Below, piece by piece: positions 1-8,147 of a stretch of 64,000 nucleotides of DNA (positions are counted from its first letter, which is position 1; each line of letters begins with the position of its first letter). The notes below the pieces were generated by a model. The model saw only the letters and a program-made list of their open reading frames with translations, did not search any database and was not told where the DNA came from. Position numbers and translations under genes: made by a program. Location: positions 64,768-128,767 of the forward strand of contig JAJEIP010000008.1 of the NCBI GenBank assembly GCA_022827885.1, given 5' to 3'. Source of the DNA: Candidatus Poribacteria bacterium. GTDB taxonomy: Bacteria; Poribacteria; WGA-4E; WGA-3G.

Positions 1-2
1 TC

Positions 3-233
3 GCTCAGAATTTTGAGAGCCCAGTGCAGTGGACGGAGGAGGCGATCGAACGCTTGAACTTAGTGCCTGCCGGATTTATGCGGAATATCACGCAAACGCG
101 GATTGAACAACGAGCGCAGGAAAATAACGTTACCCAAGTTACACTTGATTTCGCCGCTCGCGTCATTGAGGACGGCAGAAGTCTCGCCAATGAGGTCCTT
201 GGGGAGTATTATCAACAGCCAAATCAGGAGTAG
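3..233 (+). CDS. PCP_red-domain protein, 5' end outside window
   Basis: The frame is open at the left edge, so only the last 76 or so residues are seen. They match the PCP_red domain (Pfam PF08369, the small C-terminal domain of the ChlB/BchB subunit of dark protochlorophyllide reductase, also found alone): a W-T-E-E-A-x-E-R-L start, a hydrophobic P-A-G-F-M-R segment, then I-E-x-R-A and V-T-x-x-x-x-x-x-A-A-R. A second protein with this domain lies at 2654-3184, two genes on. No photosynthesis gene is in view, so a pigment role is not implied. The stop at 231-233 is 3 nt before the next start, and the AGGAG for that gene lies inside this reading frame, so the two are probably cotranscribed. 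Confidence 0.75.
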   Translation, partial: AQNFESPVQWTEEAIERLNLVPAGFMRNITQTRIEQRAQENNVTQVTLDFAARVIEDGRSLANEVLGEYYQQPNQE

Positions 234-236
234 ATT

Positions 237-1544
237 ATGTCTGATATTCCAGCGGTCACATGCCAAATCATTATGCAAAAACGGATCCTAAGAAATACAC
301 TCGCACTTCTGCTCGGGATGTTTATCCTTGTAGGGTCTGTGTCTGCCAGCAACTGGGACCAGTGGCGCGGACCGAACAACGATGGTGTCAGCCAAGAAAC
401 TAACGCGCCTATCCAGTGGAGCCAAACTGAGAACGTCCGTTGGCGTTTGCCGCTCCCAGGGGATGGTGCCTCCACCCCGATTATCTGGGAAGATAAAATT
501 TTCCTCACCTCTGCTGAAGGCAACGCACTCGTCTTGATGTGTATCAGTACCGAAGGCGAAGAACTTTGGAAGCGGACGTTAGGACACGGCAACCGCGTCG
601 TTCGTGGGGGTGAAGGCAACTCTGCCGCACCGTCTCCCGTAACCGATGGCGAACACGTCTGGGCGTTCCTCGGCACTGGGGATCTCGCCTGCTACGATTT
701 CGATGGGAATCAGGTGTGGCACACCAATCTCGCCGACCGCTACGGTAGATTCGACCTCTATTTTGTTATGTCAACAACCCCGCTGCTGGATAAGGATCGA
801 CTTTACATCCAACTCATCCATAGCAATGCATGGCTTGTGCTGGCACTCGACAAAATGACGGGGAACGAGATCTGGAAACATAAACGTGACAGCGACGCGA
901 CTGAGGAGTGTGAACACGCCTATACCTCCCCTATTCTCTACCGTGATGCAGAACGTGAATATCTCGTCGTCCACGGGGCAGACTATGTCACCGCTCACAG
1001 CCTTGAGGATGGCAGTGAAATTTGGCGATGTGGGGACCTGAATCCAAAAGATAGGTATAACTATACCCTCCGATTCGTGGCTTCTCCCGTTGCAATGGAG
1101 GGACTTATCGTCGTCCCTTCGGCGAAAAACGGACCCGTTGTGGGCATTGATCCGGCTGCACAAGGCGACATTACGAACAGCAAATGGCAACGTTGGAAAC
1201 TGCGACAAGGCACGCCAGATGTCCCCTCTCCGCTTATCCATGGCGGTTTAGTATATCTCTGTCGCGAAAACGGCGATCTGATATGTCTGGATGCCGAGAC
1301 CGGCGAACAGCTCTATCGCGAACGAACACATCGACACCGACATCGCGCCTCGCCGATCTATGCGAATGGGTATGTCTATCTCACATCTCGGGACGGTGTT
1401 ATCACCGTTGTAAAGGCGGGACGTGCGTTTGAGATTGTTGCCAGCAACTCGATGGGTGAAGTTATCGCTGCCTCTCCTGTTCTCGCAAATGGGACCCTCT
1501 ATCTGCGCAGTTATCAGGCACTCTATGCAATCAGTGGGAAATAA
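237..1544 (+). CDS. PQQ-like beta-propeller protein, exported
   Basis: 435 residues. An N-terminal hydrophobic segment (about residues 14-38, ending V-S-A-S) looks like a signal peptide. It is followed by W-R-G-P at 43-46, the entry motif of many planctomycete and poribacterial PQQ-propeller proteins related to BamB. Repeats of the type G-x-x-x-x-x-D-x-x-T-G-x-x-x-W/L-Y run to the end, as in a seven- or eight-bladed propeller. Such proteins act outside the cytoplasmic membrane as binding scaffolds; no catalytic residues are evident and cofactor binding is not proven. An AGGAG at 226-230 fits the ATG at 237; Met13 (273) would give a more typical signal peptide but has no ribosome site. The stop overlaps the next ATG by one base (TAATG). 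Confidence 0.85.
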   Translation: MSDIPAVTCQIIMQKRILRNTLALLLGMFILVGSVSASNWDQWRGPNNDGVSQETNAPIQWSQTENVRWRLPLPGDGASTPIIWEDKIFLTSAEGNALVLMCISTEGEELWKRTLGHGNRVVRGGEGNSAAPSPVTDGEHVWAFLGTGDLACYDFDGNQVWHTNLADRYGRFDLYFVMSTTPLLDKDRLYIQLIHSNAWLVLALDKMTGNEIWKHKRDSDATEECEHAYTSPILYRDAEREYLVVHGADYVTAHSLEDGSEIWRCGDLNPKDRYNYTLRFVASPVAMEGLIVVPSAKNGPVVGIDPAAQGDITNSKWQRWKLRQGTPDVPSPLIHGGLVYLCRENGDLICLDAETGEQLYRERTHRHRHRASPIYANGYVYLTSRDGVITVVKAGRAFEIVASNSMGEVIAASPVLANGTLYLRSYQALYAISGK

Positions 1545-2431
1545 TGAGAACTTACAAAGAGTTACCAAGCGATGCCGGCTCCAATATTATCGGGCAAGTC
1601 ACGGCGCAGATGAACCGACTCCAGAAACGGCTCGCCTCCGTCAAACACACCGTCGCGATTATGAGCGGAAAAGGCGGGGTTGGCAAGAGCGCACTCACTG
1701 CGAACCTTGCGACCGCGCTCACGCTGAAGGGGAGCACTGTCGGGGTCGTCGATGCTGACATCAACGGACCGACGCTTGCCAAGATGATGGGAGTGCGTAG
1801 TGCTACGCTGGAATACACACCCGCGGGCGTCAAGCCTGCTATGACTGCACTCGGCACGAAACTTATCTCTATGGATTTACTCTTGGCGGAAGACGATGCC
1901 CCGGTCCTCTGGAATGCGCATACCCAAAAGGATGCGTTCACGTGGCGTAGCACGATGGAGGTTGGCGCGCTCCGAGAGTTCATCGCCGATACGGAATGGG
2001 GAACGTTGGATTATCTCCTATTGGATTTGCCGCCCGGCACCGATCGACTTCCGAACGTGGCAGAGCTTATCCCTGACCTCGGGGGGGTGGTCGTTGTGAC
2101 AATCCCCTCTGAGGTATCACAACTCATCGTTAAGAAATCGGTGACAATGGCGCGGGATATTCTCAAGGTTCCAATCATCGGGGTTGTTGAAAATATGGCG
2201 TTCTATGTCTGTCAGCACTGTGGCGAGGAGGAACGGCTCTTTTCCACTGATGAGCCGTTGGACACCGCATTCCAGCAAGGTCTTTTGGGCAGTGTTCCCT
2301 TCGATCCGAGACTCGCTCGTTCTGGAGACGACGGGACGCTGTATCTTGATGAATACCGGGACACGCTCGCGAGCAAGGTACTCATGGAAGTGGCTGAAAA
2401 GGTTCAAGCATTTTTTGAAAAAAGCCCGTGA
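1544..2431 (+). CDS. Mrp/ApbC-type P-loop ATPase (Fe-S cluster carrier)
   Basis: 295 residues. The deviant Walker A is S-G-K-G-G-V-G-K-S (41-49), followed by V-V-D-A-D-I-N-G-P and D-L-P-P-G-T-D, the signature of Mrp/NBP35/ApbC ATPases. C-x-x-C is at 223-226 (C-Q-H-C), the pair that bridges an Fe-S cluster at the dimer interface in this family. The usual N-terminal DUF59 domain is absent, giving a short form. Predicted role: cytoplasmic binding and transfer of Fe-S clusters. The start overlaps the preceding stop by one base, which suggests translational coupling. The PCP_red proteins on either side could be clients or partners; PCP_red is otherwise known as part of an Fe-S enzyme. Confidence 0.9.
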   Translation: MRTYKELPSDAGSNIIGQVTAQMNRLQKRLASVKHTVAIMSGKGGVGKSALTANLATALTLKGSTVGVVDADINGPTLAKMMGVRSATLEYTPAGVKPAMTALGTKLISMDLLLAEDDAPVLWNAHTQKDAFTWRSTMEVGALREFIADTEWGTLDYLLLDLPPGTDRLPNVAELIPDLGGVVVVTIPSEVSQLIVKKSVTMARDILKVPIIGVVENMAFYVCQHCGEEERLFSTDEPLDTAFQQGLLGSVPFDPRLARSGDDGTLYLDEYRDTLASKVLMEVAEKVQAFFEKSP

Positions 2432-2454
2432 AATACGAGTCTCACGTTGTTCAA

Positions 2455-2475
2455 CCGCAAGGAAAAATTAAAAAA
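2455..2475 (+). repeat. leader cassette copy (CCGCAAGG...ATTAAAA family), not abutting a start
   Basis: CCGCAAGGAAAAATTAAAAA, 24 nt after the Mrp stop. A second copy follows at 2634-2653, directly before an ATG. This copy is followed by ATCG, not a start codon, so it may be a remnant of a tandem pair. Confidence 0.6.
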
Positions 2476-2520
2476 TCGCGAGAAAAATTTAGGATTCGTG
2501 GTATCTTAGTTACAAAGCGC

Positions 2521-2585
2521 GTAGTCCGTAATGAAATGGAGGGGTTTTTGCTTGGGGTTTTTGCTTGGGTATTTCTGTGTATTTT
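2521..2585 (+). repeat. dispersed intergenic repeat (GTAGTCCGTAATGAAATGGA + TTTTTGCTTGGGTATTTCTG)
   Basis: Two blocks recur elsewhere. The TAGTCCGTAATGAAATGGAG block is matched in reverse orientation at 55001-55024, and more loosely at 62320-62340. The TTTTTGCTTGGGTATTTCTG block is matched in reverse at about 55052-55088 and 10426-10468. In this copy the TTTTTGCTTGGG unit is partly doubled. No coding potential is seen. It sits in the 222-nt gap between the Mrp ATPase and the zinc-ribbon gene. Confidence 0.6.
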
Positions 2586-2633
2586 TCGGGTGTACGGAAA
2601 GGCACTTCAAATTCCAAACCTGCCCTGATCGAC

Positions 2634-2653
2634 CTGCAAGGAAAAATTAAAAT
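2634..2653 (+). promoter_or_regulatory. repeated leader/RBS cassette before 2654
   Basis: CTGCAAGGAAAAATTAAAAT runs straight into the ATG at 2654. AAGG would be the Shine-Dalgarno element, 12-13 nt from the ATG, which is longer than usual. The same sequence precedes other genes in the window. Confidence 0.6.
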
Positions 2654-3184
2654 ATGAAATTTTTATGTACAGACTGTGATACAGCGATGAAATTTAAGGA
2701 CGTAACCCGTCCCGAACAAGGTTCCGTGACAGCACTTTTTGAATGTCCTGACTGTTTTACAGAGATCGCCATGTTCCTGAACCCGTGGGAGACCCAGATG
2801 CTGAAATCCTTGGATCTCAAACTCGGTGGGAACGAAGAAGCCGCGCAACCGATGCAGATGGTGCGTTCACAGTTAGAGACAGCAAAGACCGAAGCCATGC
2901 CGAACGAGTTTTCCCCAGGAATGGGTTCCGGTGAAACCGCTGAAGGCGGCAAATGCCCCTTTACCTCTGTCATCTCGGACGCATTTCAGGAAGAAGCTGC
3001 GCCTGTCGAACCGAGCGGTCCCGTCTGGTCAGCGGAGGCACTTGAACGCTTGGAACGGATCCCAGCGTTTGTCCGTCCGATGGCGAAGATGGGAATTGAA
3101 AGTTTCGCCAAAGACAACGGATATGCTGAAATTACAGGCGAAGTCATGGATGCTGCGCGCGGAAATTTCCCGGCACAGTTCTAA
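2654..3184 (+). CDS. zinc-ribbon protein with C-terminal PCP_red domain
   Basis: 176 residues, no signal peptide. The N-terminal ribbon has C-x-x-C at 5-8 and 31-34, a likely zinc or iron site. A low-complexity linker (about 50-120) follows, containing G-K-C-P-F. The C-terminus (about 124-172) is a PCP_red domain: W-S-A-E-A-L-E-R-L-E-R-I-P-A-F-V-R, then I-E-x-F-A and I-T-x-E-V-M. The start is fixed by the leader cassette that abuts the ATG. With the partial gene at the left edge this makes two PCP_red proteins around an Fe-S carrier ATPase, so a role in an Fe-S or tetrapyrrole-like redox process is plausible but not shown. Confidence 0.8.
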   Translation: MKFLCTDCDTAMKFKDVTRPEQGSVTALFECPDCFTEIAMFLNPWETQMLKSLDLKLGGNEEAAQPMQMVRSQLETAKTEAMPNEFSPGMGSGETAEGGKCPFTSVISDAFQEEAAPVEPSGPVWSAEALERLERIPAFVRPMAKMGIESFAKDNGYAEITGEVMDAARGNFPAQF

Positions 3185-3601
3185 CGTCACATTAACAGCC
3201 CATACCAACCGCTGGCGAGGTTGCCCAACCGCGTCCAGCCTTCATTAGATCCCCAACAAGGTAGGTGCGGTTCCCAACCGCACCATCAATACTAAAACAG
3301 GAACACTCCCTCCACGGTAAGCAACACCTTTGACGAGAAAATTCTTAAAATCCGAGAAATCTGTAAAATCCGCGGCAATCCGCGATTCAGACAAGATATC
3401 CCACACGTGTGCTGCCCCTTTATCCCTATTTTTTTAGTGCCGTTTCGTAACGCCTTTACGAAAAATAACGTTACCTTACTTCAAGGAGAAAATTTAAGAA
3501 TTCGCGCACAATTGGAAATCACATCTAAGGAGAAAAATACCTAAATCAAGGTCCCAAATATATTTCCAAGTTTGAAGGTGCCTGAAGGAGGAGAATGACG
3601 A
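3185..3601. other. non-coding gap with short hairpin repeat
   Basis: This 417-nt gap has no convincing gene. It holds a perfect 9-bp hairpin (GGTGCGGTT, loop CCC, AACCGCACC) at 3264-3284, the same type as the one at 63277-63301. There is no T-run after it, so it is a palindromic repeat rather than a clear terminator. Just before the next gene is the strong ribosome site AAGGAGGAG (3585-3593). I see no clear promoter. Confidence 0.5.
3264..3284. repeat. short palindromic repeat (AGGTGCGGTT/AACCGCACC type)
   Basis: A 9-bp perfect stem with a CCC loop. The stem sequence recurs at 63277-63301 with a longer 11-bp stem, which marks it as a family and not chance. Confidence 0.6.
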
Positions 3602-5797
3602 ATGTTGTGTAATAAATTGACATATCCGTTAGTTTTGGCGGTGTTATTGATTGCTGGGCTCGCCTTCATTGCAACACCCGCAACCGCAGTAACACCAGTC
3701 CTATCGGTGCCAGATGAGGTGGCAGATGATGATAATGACCCGAACACCCTAGGTATACAAGTATACGGCATCAGGGCTGAATCCGTTTCTTTTGAATTAA
3801 CCATCACATTTCAGGATAACCCTACTAGCCTTAATCCAGTTAATATTCCAGTGACCGGTTTCGATGTCACTGATATTGAATTGTTTGCCGCAGATAGCAA
3901 CGGCAGGATTGTTACCAACGGAGCGACAGCCGTTCCTGTTCGTTCTAATGCTGATGGCAGCGTGTACACGACGACAATTACTGCCAAAGGTAATATCAAT
4001 GATGTCGTTATACGGATACCGGAGAGGGCCGCTACAACTATCCTTACCCTGCAGCAGATAATAGCTGCCAACGCGCAGGCGGATGCAACTGAAGCAGCTA
4101 ATCAGATACAAGTAAAAATAGTTCGGAGTGCGGCACCACCGCTCATACTGTCCGCTGATAAATCTATTGGAGGCAATGCTCCCTTTACGGTGACACTCAC
4201 CTCAACGACACCAATTACACTGACGAGCGCAGATATCAAAGTTACGGGTGGATCTATCGACAGTCTTACATCTGATGCCGCTAAAAGAGTCTGGACAGTG
4301 ACGATTCGTCCCGGAGTGGGTATAACGGAGTTAACAGTAGAACCGGCGACTAATGGATCATTTATTTTCCCGAAAGGCACATTTACCGTAGATACAACCG
4401 GACCCGTCGCAACAATTACCGGGACACCCCCTGTAGGGGGTGGTGCGTTTCTTATAACGATCGCCTTTGATGAACCTCTTCAGACGGGTGCCACGCTGCT
4501 GACGAATGAAGTCACAGTCGTTGGCGGCTCAATTAGTGCACTTACCGCAATTGCCAATATAAGCACTTATGTCGCAACCCTTACACCCAATCCGGGTGCT
4601 ACAACAGTGACAGTGCAGGTCAAAGCCAGTGCGGTGGCGGACACTGGTGGGATCCAAAATACAGCAACGCCTTCTCCCGCAAAAGCCTTTCAGGTCGCGT
4701 CGACCGCCGGACCACCAGGAACTACTCTCGGGCGCGGAGAAGTGACGATTAGTGAAATCATGTTCGCTACGGATGGGAGCACAAATGACATCCAATGGAT
4801 TGAACTTTTCAATAGTTCTAAAACGCAAACCGTTGCCTTAGATACTGGTAATGGATGGGAGTTAGTCATTGAAAACTACAACGATCTACGTTCAAATGAA
4901 GATCCCCTGTCCGGAACAATTAATTTTAAAAACAGCGGTACCCTAAAAACGATCCCCCCGAGGCAGACAGTGCTCATCGTCTCAGTAACGGGCAGAAACT
5001 CAAACAACGTTTATAAAAGATCAAATAGGGCTCATTTTGTGCCGACCCGCGTTTTCGATGTTTACGCAGAACTCGCCACTGAATTTGGGATGCGCACGCG
5101 GCGGGATCCGTTCTTACATCCAACGAAGGGGTTCCACATCCAACTCGTCGATGGGAGGGGTAGCGTCGTCGATGAAATTGGCAACCTTGATGGGAGAATT
5201 CGGACCAACGATGAGCCGACATGGAAGTTGCCGAATGGTTGGACAGAAACCGACGACCGCACCTCAATCATCCGAAGATACCGCAAAGACGCAGCATACG
5301 ATGGCACCCAACGCACAGGATGGATCCCCGCAGCAGAAACCAGTTTCTTGTATCTATCGAGGAAAAGACTGGTCACCTGGTATGGCCTCAGTACCGACCA
5401 CGGTAGCCCCGGCATCCGCGCAGGAGGTCAGCTGCCTGTTGAACTCTCTCAATTCCGTCCAGACCGCACTGAAACTGGCACGGTTGTCATTAATTGGACG
5501 ACCGAAGCTGAGGCGGACAATGCAGGATTCAATATATTGAGAGGTCAAACAAGGGCGGGTGAATTCAAGGTCATCAATGCCCAACTGATTCCGGGGGCAG
5601 GCACGACTGCTGAACGGAATACCTACACGTGGACAGATACCACGGCGAAACCGAACCTCGTCTACTATTACCAAATTGAGGACGTATCTCTTGATGGTGA
5701 ACGCCAGACGTTAGCGACCGTTCGCCTGAGAGGGTTGGTTTCCGCTAAAGGTAAACTTGCCACGCAGTGGGGACAATTGAAACGTTCACAAGATTAA
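3602..5797 (+). CDS. secreted Ig-like / lamin-tail (LTD) protein with WG tail
   Basis: 731 residues. A signal peptide at 1-29 ends A-T-A. Repeated beta-sandwich units (about 30-370) carry V-T-G-G-S-I-x-x-L-T motifs like bacterial Ig-like domains. About 378-590 is an LTD-like domain (G-E-V-T-I-S-E-I-M-F then W-I-E-L-F-N), and a fibronectin-III-like unit at about 610-705 has W-T-T-E-A-E-x-D-N-A-G-F. The last 15 residues, GKLATQWGQLKRSQD, match the tails of three other exported proteins here. AAGGAGGAG at 3585-3593 sets the ATG at 3602 (8 nt); an ATG at 3595 gives only a 5-codon frame. Likely an extracellular structural or adhesive protein, monocistronic with a strong terminator behind it. Confidence 0.8.
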   Translation: MLCNKLTYPLVLAVLLIAGLAFIATPATAVTPVLSVPDEVADDDNDPNTLGIQVYGIRAESVSFELTITFQDNPTSLNPVNIPVTGFDVTDIELFAADSNGRIVTNGATAVPVRSNADGSVYTTTITAKGNINDVVIRIPERAATTILTLQQIIAANAQADATEAANQIQVKIVRSAAPPLILSADKSIGGNAPFTVTLTSTTPITLTSADIKVTGGSIDSLTSDAAKRVWTVTIRPGVGITELTVEPATNGSFIFPKGTFTVDTTGPVATITGTPPVGGGAFLITIAFDEPLQTGATLLTNEVTVVGGSISALTAIANISTYVATLTPNPGATTVTVQVKASAVADTGGIQNTATPSPAKAFQVASTAGPPGTTLGRGEVTISEIMFATDGSTNDIQWIELFNSSKTQTVALDTGNGWELVIENYNDLRSNEDPLSGTINFKNSGTLKTIPPRQTVLIVSVTGRNSNNVYKRSNRAHFVPTRVFDVYAELATEFGMRTRRDPFLHPTKGFHIQLVDGRGSVVDEIGNLDGRIRTNDEPTWKLPNGWTETDDRTSIIRRYRKDAAYDGTQRTGWIPAAETSFLYLSRKRLVTWYGLSTDHGSPGIRAGGQLPVELSQFRPDRTETGTVVINWTTEAEADNAGFNILRGQTRAGEFKVINAQLIPGAGTTAERNTYTWTDTTAKPNLVYYYQIEDVSLDGERQTLATVRLRGLVSAKGKLATQWGQLKRSQD

Positions 5798-5842
5798 CCA
5801 ATCAACCAACGAATATTCTAATTTCAATCCCTGAAATAATCA

Positions 5843-5880
5843 ACGGGCAATGGACTTCGGTCCATTGCCCGTTTTCTTTT
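5843..5880 (+). terminator. intrinsic terminator after the LTD protein
   Basis: A 13-bp perfect stem (5843-5855 with 5860-5872) closed by a TTCG tetraloop, then TTTTCTTTT. It may also serve the minus-strand gene ending at 5993, though the T-run is on the plus side. Confidence 0.9.
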
Positions 5881-5933
5881 CCTATCATCTGTGCCTGTTT
5901 TACCGGCCGGATCGGTTCAACCCTTCCTGTGTT

Positions 5934-5959
5934 GTAGGAGCGAGCTTTGCTCGCGATAC
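5934..5959. repeat. REP-like palindrome GTAGGAGCGAGC
   Basis: GTAGGAGCGAGC, loop TTT, GCTCGCGATAC. The 6-bp core GCGAGC/GCTCGC and flanks resemble the REP elements well known from Pseudomonas. It lies in the convergent gap between the LTD protein and the SDR gene. Confidence 0.6.
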
Positions 5960-5992
5960 ATTCCTCTGGGGTGGCATGTTTATCAAATGCGC

Positions 5993-6793
5993 TTATTCAT
6001 CAAGCTGATGCACAACAGCAAGCGGTGTCGCTGCGAGTAAACCCGCATCAATCGGAATCGTGACACCGGAGATCCATTTCGATTCGTCGCTGGCGAGAAA
6101 AACGGTTGCCCATGCCACGTCCCAAGCAGTCCCTTCCGTGCCGAGCGGTCCGATAAGCCTCCGCCGTTCCCGCGCCTCTTCGCTCAAATACGGTGCCGGG
6201 AATGACGCGTAAAGGTGTCCGGGGGCAATACAATTCACTCGGATGTTATCTCGTCCGTGATGGACTGCCATCACTGTTGTTGCGGAAATCATCCCACCCT
6301 TCGCGGCGGCATACGGCAGATTCCGAGATGAACCCGCACGCAACGCATCGATGGACGAGACGTTGATAATTGAGCCGCCTCCTGCCTCAGCCATCCGTGG
6401 CACGGCATGCTTACACGCCAGAATCATGCTTTTGAGGTTGACATCCATGACTCTGTCCCACTTTGCCTCGTCTACCTGTGTGACCGTCCCGCCGCCGCCA
6501 AGCCCGACGTTGTTGAAGAGGACGTTCACTTTACCAAAACGTTCGACGGCGGCTTCTACCATCCCGGCGCAGGCTGCCTCTGTAGACACATCGCCGATGA
6601 ACACCGAGGCTTCGCCGCCTTCTGCCTCAATTTCTGCAAGCGTGGCGTTGGCATTCTCAAGGGAGATGTCGGCCAATAGCACTTTCGCACCCTCTCTCAC
6701 GAAGAGCATTGATGTCGCATAGCCCGTGCCGTCGACCTCCCCTTTTTTACCGGCACCTGTAACAATCGCAACTTTCCCATTCAATCGATTCAT
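5993..6793 (-). CDS. SDR-family oxidoreductase
   Basis: 266 residues, cytoplasmic Rossmann enzyme using NAD(P). The nucleotide-binding turn T-G-A-G-K-K-G-E-V-D-G-T-G-Y (12-25) carries a 4-6 residue insertion compared with the usual TGxxxGIG. N95, S146/S147, Y161 and K165 form the usual tetrad (N-N-V-G, V-S-S-I, Y-A-A-A-K). The substrate is unknown. Its ATG overlaps the TGA of the Gfo/Idh gene upstream (ATGA), so the two form an operon, and oxidation of a sugar or cyclitol by consecutive dehydrogenases is a reasonable guess. Confidence 0.88.
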   Translation of the reverse strand: MNRLNGKVAIVTGAGKKGEVDGTGYATSMLFVREGAKVLLADISLENANATLAEIEAEGGEASVFIGDVSTEAACAGMVEAAVERFGKVNVLFNNVGLGGGGTVTQVDEAKWDRVMDVNLKSMILACKHAVPRMAEAGGGSIINVSSIDALRAGSSRNLPYAAAKGGMISATTVMAVHHGRDNIRVNCIAPGHLYASFPAPYLSEEARERRRLIGPLGTEGTAWDVAWATVFLASDESKWISGVTIPIDAGLLAATPLAVVHQLDE

Positions 6794-7962
6794 TTTCCAA
6801 TCCCCAGTTTATCGTTAATCTCCTTCTGATAACCTTCCAACTCACAGTTTTCGATCTCCTCAATCGTCACTGGGCGCCCGAACCATCCCGATTCATAGAC
6901 CGCCATGCAGATGGCTTCTGACCGCATGCCTTCGACGGCATCCACTTCCGGTTGACCACCGCTCCGAATGGCATCGGCGAAGTATTTCAGTTCAATCGCG
7001 ACGGTATCTTCCACACCGCTTGGGAAGTAGTATTCCCGTTCCGAGTCGCTGAGGCTATTCGTGAACTCTTGCATGAGGTCATCGTTGGAGATCGGTTCGC
7101 CGCTGCGCGGCACCAACCCGTGGTTCCAATCCAGCGAGCCTTCGCTGCCGTAAACGGTATGTTGACGGAAAGCGTGTCCCGGAGCAGAGCCGACCCATGT
7201 CCACTGCGCTGTAACGCCCTGCTCAAACTTGATGGTAGCGATCATCGCGTCCTCAACGTCAACGGCGTATCCGCCTTCTCTTTCTGCGGGGTTATCGTAG
7301 CGGAAGGGTTCATAAGCCTTGTTGATCGCATAGACCTCCTCGGCTTCCATACCGAGAATATAGCGCATCAGATCGGTAAAATGCACACCGCCGTCTAATG
7401 CCCAGCCGCCGCCTGCATCCATCTTAAAGTTGCGCCACCCCCATTTCCCTAAGCCTTCGCTGACCTCTACCCAGAAGAACATACGTGGATCGCCGATACG
7501 TCCTTGGGCGATTGCCCAACTACGGGTGCGTTGGATGCGCGCCAGACGATAGTTTTCAGCGACGGAGATAATCTTATCGTTTCGATCCGCGGCGTCCATC
7601 ATCAGTTTGCATGCCCGCATGGTAATACCGAACGGCTTTTCAATAATAACATGTTTTCCGGCATCAAGTGCAGGCACGGCAAGCGTATGATGTGCGCTGT
7701 GGAGGGCACAGATGTCAACGCACGCCAGATCAGGATGCTTTGCCAACATCTCGTCAAGTTCTGTGTAGACCGCAGGTTTTGTTCCACCTTGGAACTCCTG
7801 CGCCTGATGTGCTCGTTCTTCCGCACGTTCCACTGCGATGTCGCACGCCGCCACGATCTCAAAATCCTTGATGCCTTTCGACCAGAGTTCGCGATACCCA
7901 CCCATGTGTGCACCGGACATACCCCCGCAGCCGACCAATCCCATTTTAATTCGTTCTGGCAT
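6790..7962 (-). CDS. Gfo/Idh/MocA-family oxidoreductase
   Basis: 390 residues from ATG at 7962. The N-terminal Rossmann motif is G-L-V-G-C-G-G-M-S-G-A-H (8-19), and E-K-P-F-G is the conserved nicotinamide-side motif. The C-terminal alpha/beta domain has G-G-x-x-x-D-x-x-x-H-x-x-D-L-like spacing (A-L-D-G-G-V-H-F-T-D-L). Acts on an unknown sugar or inositol. The open frame extends upstream to 8133, but AAGGAGG sits 7 nt before 7962 and a perfect promoter lies at 8035-8063, so the long start is wrong. First gene of a two-gene operon with the SDR. Confidence 0.9.
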   Translation of the reverse strand: MPERIKMGLVGCGGMSGAHMGGYRELWSKGIKDFEIVAACDIAVERAEERAHQAQEFQGGTKPAVYTELDEMLAKHPDLACVDICALHSAHHTLAVPALDAGKHVIIEKPFGITMRACKLMMDAADRNDKIISVAENYRLARIQRTRSWAIAQGRIGDPRMFFWVEVSEGLGKWGWRNFKMDAGGGWALDGGVHFTDLMRYILGMEAEEVYAINKAYEPFRYDNPAEREGGYAVDVEDAMIATIKFEQGVTAQWTWVGSAPGHAFRQHTVYGSEGSLDWNHGLVPRSGEPISNDDLMQEFTNSLSDSEREYYFPSGVEDTVAIELKYFADAIRSGGQPEVDAVEGMRSEAICMAVYESGWFGRPVTIEEIENCELEGYQKEINDKLGIGK

Positions 7963-8034
7963 ATAAAAGCCTCCTTGTATGTTCAACGCATGATTCACGC
8001 GTGTCCGACACACGCCGACAAGTGAACATGCGAA

Positions 8035-8063
8035 ATTATATGTGATACATTGTCTCGTGTCAA
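8035..8063 (-). promoter_or_regulatory. sigma70-type promoter for Gfo/Idh-SDR operon
   Basis: On the minus strand TTGACA (8063-8058), 17-nt spacer, TATAAT (8040-8035): a full consensus match. It lies about 70 nt before the ATG at 7962, inside the spurious upstream extension of the frame. Confidence 0.85.
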
Positions 8064-8094
8064 CATTTTTATCTCTGAACGCGCCACCAAATGT

Positions 8095-8123
8095 TTGACT
8101 TGACATTCGTTTTCTGATAGAAT
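8095..8123 (+). promoter_or_regulatory. sigma70-type promoter for LamG gene
   Basis: TTGACT (8095-8100), 17-nt spacer, TAGAAT (8118-8123). It is divergent from the Gfo/Idh promoter, with -35 boxes about 30 nt apart, so the two could share a regulator. Confidence 0.65.
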
Positions 8124-8147
8124 ATCGCAACAAAGGGGGATATGACT

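Noticed and set aside
8035-8123. A protein-coding small gene between the divergent promoters
   Set aside because: Only promoters fit in the space; no start with a ribosome site.
7963-8133. Upstream extension of the Gfo/Idh frame (57 extra residues)
   Set aside because: It contains a perfect promoter and the ribosome site for the ATG at 7962; the extra residues are not part of the family.
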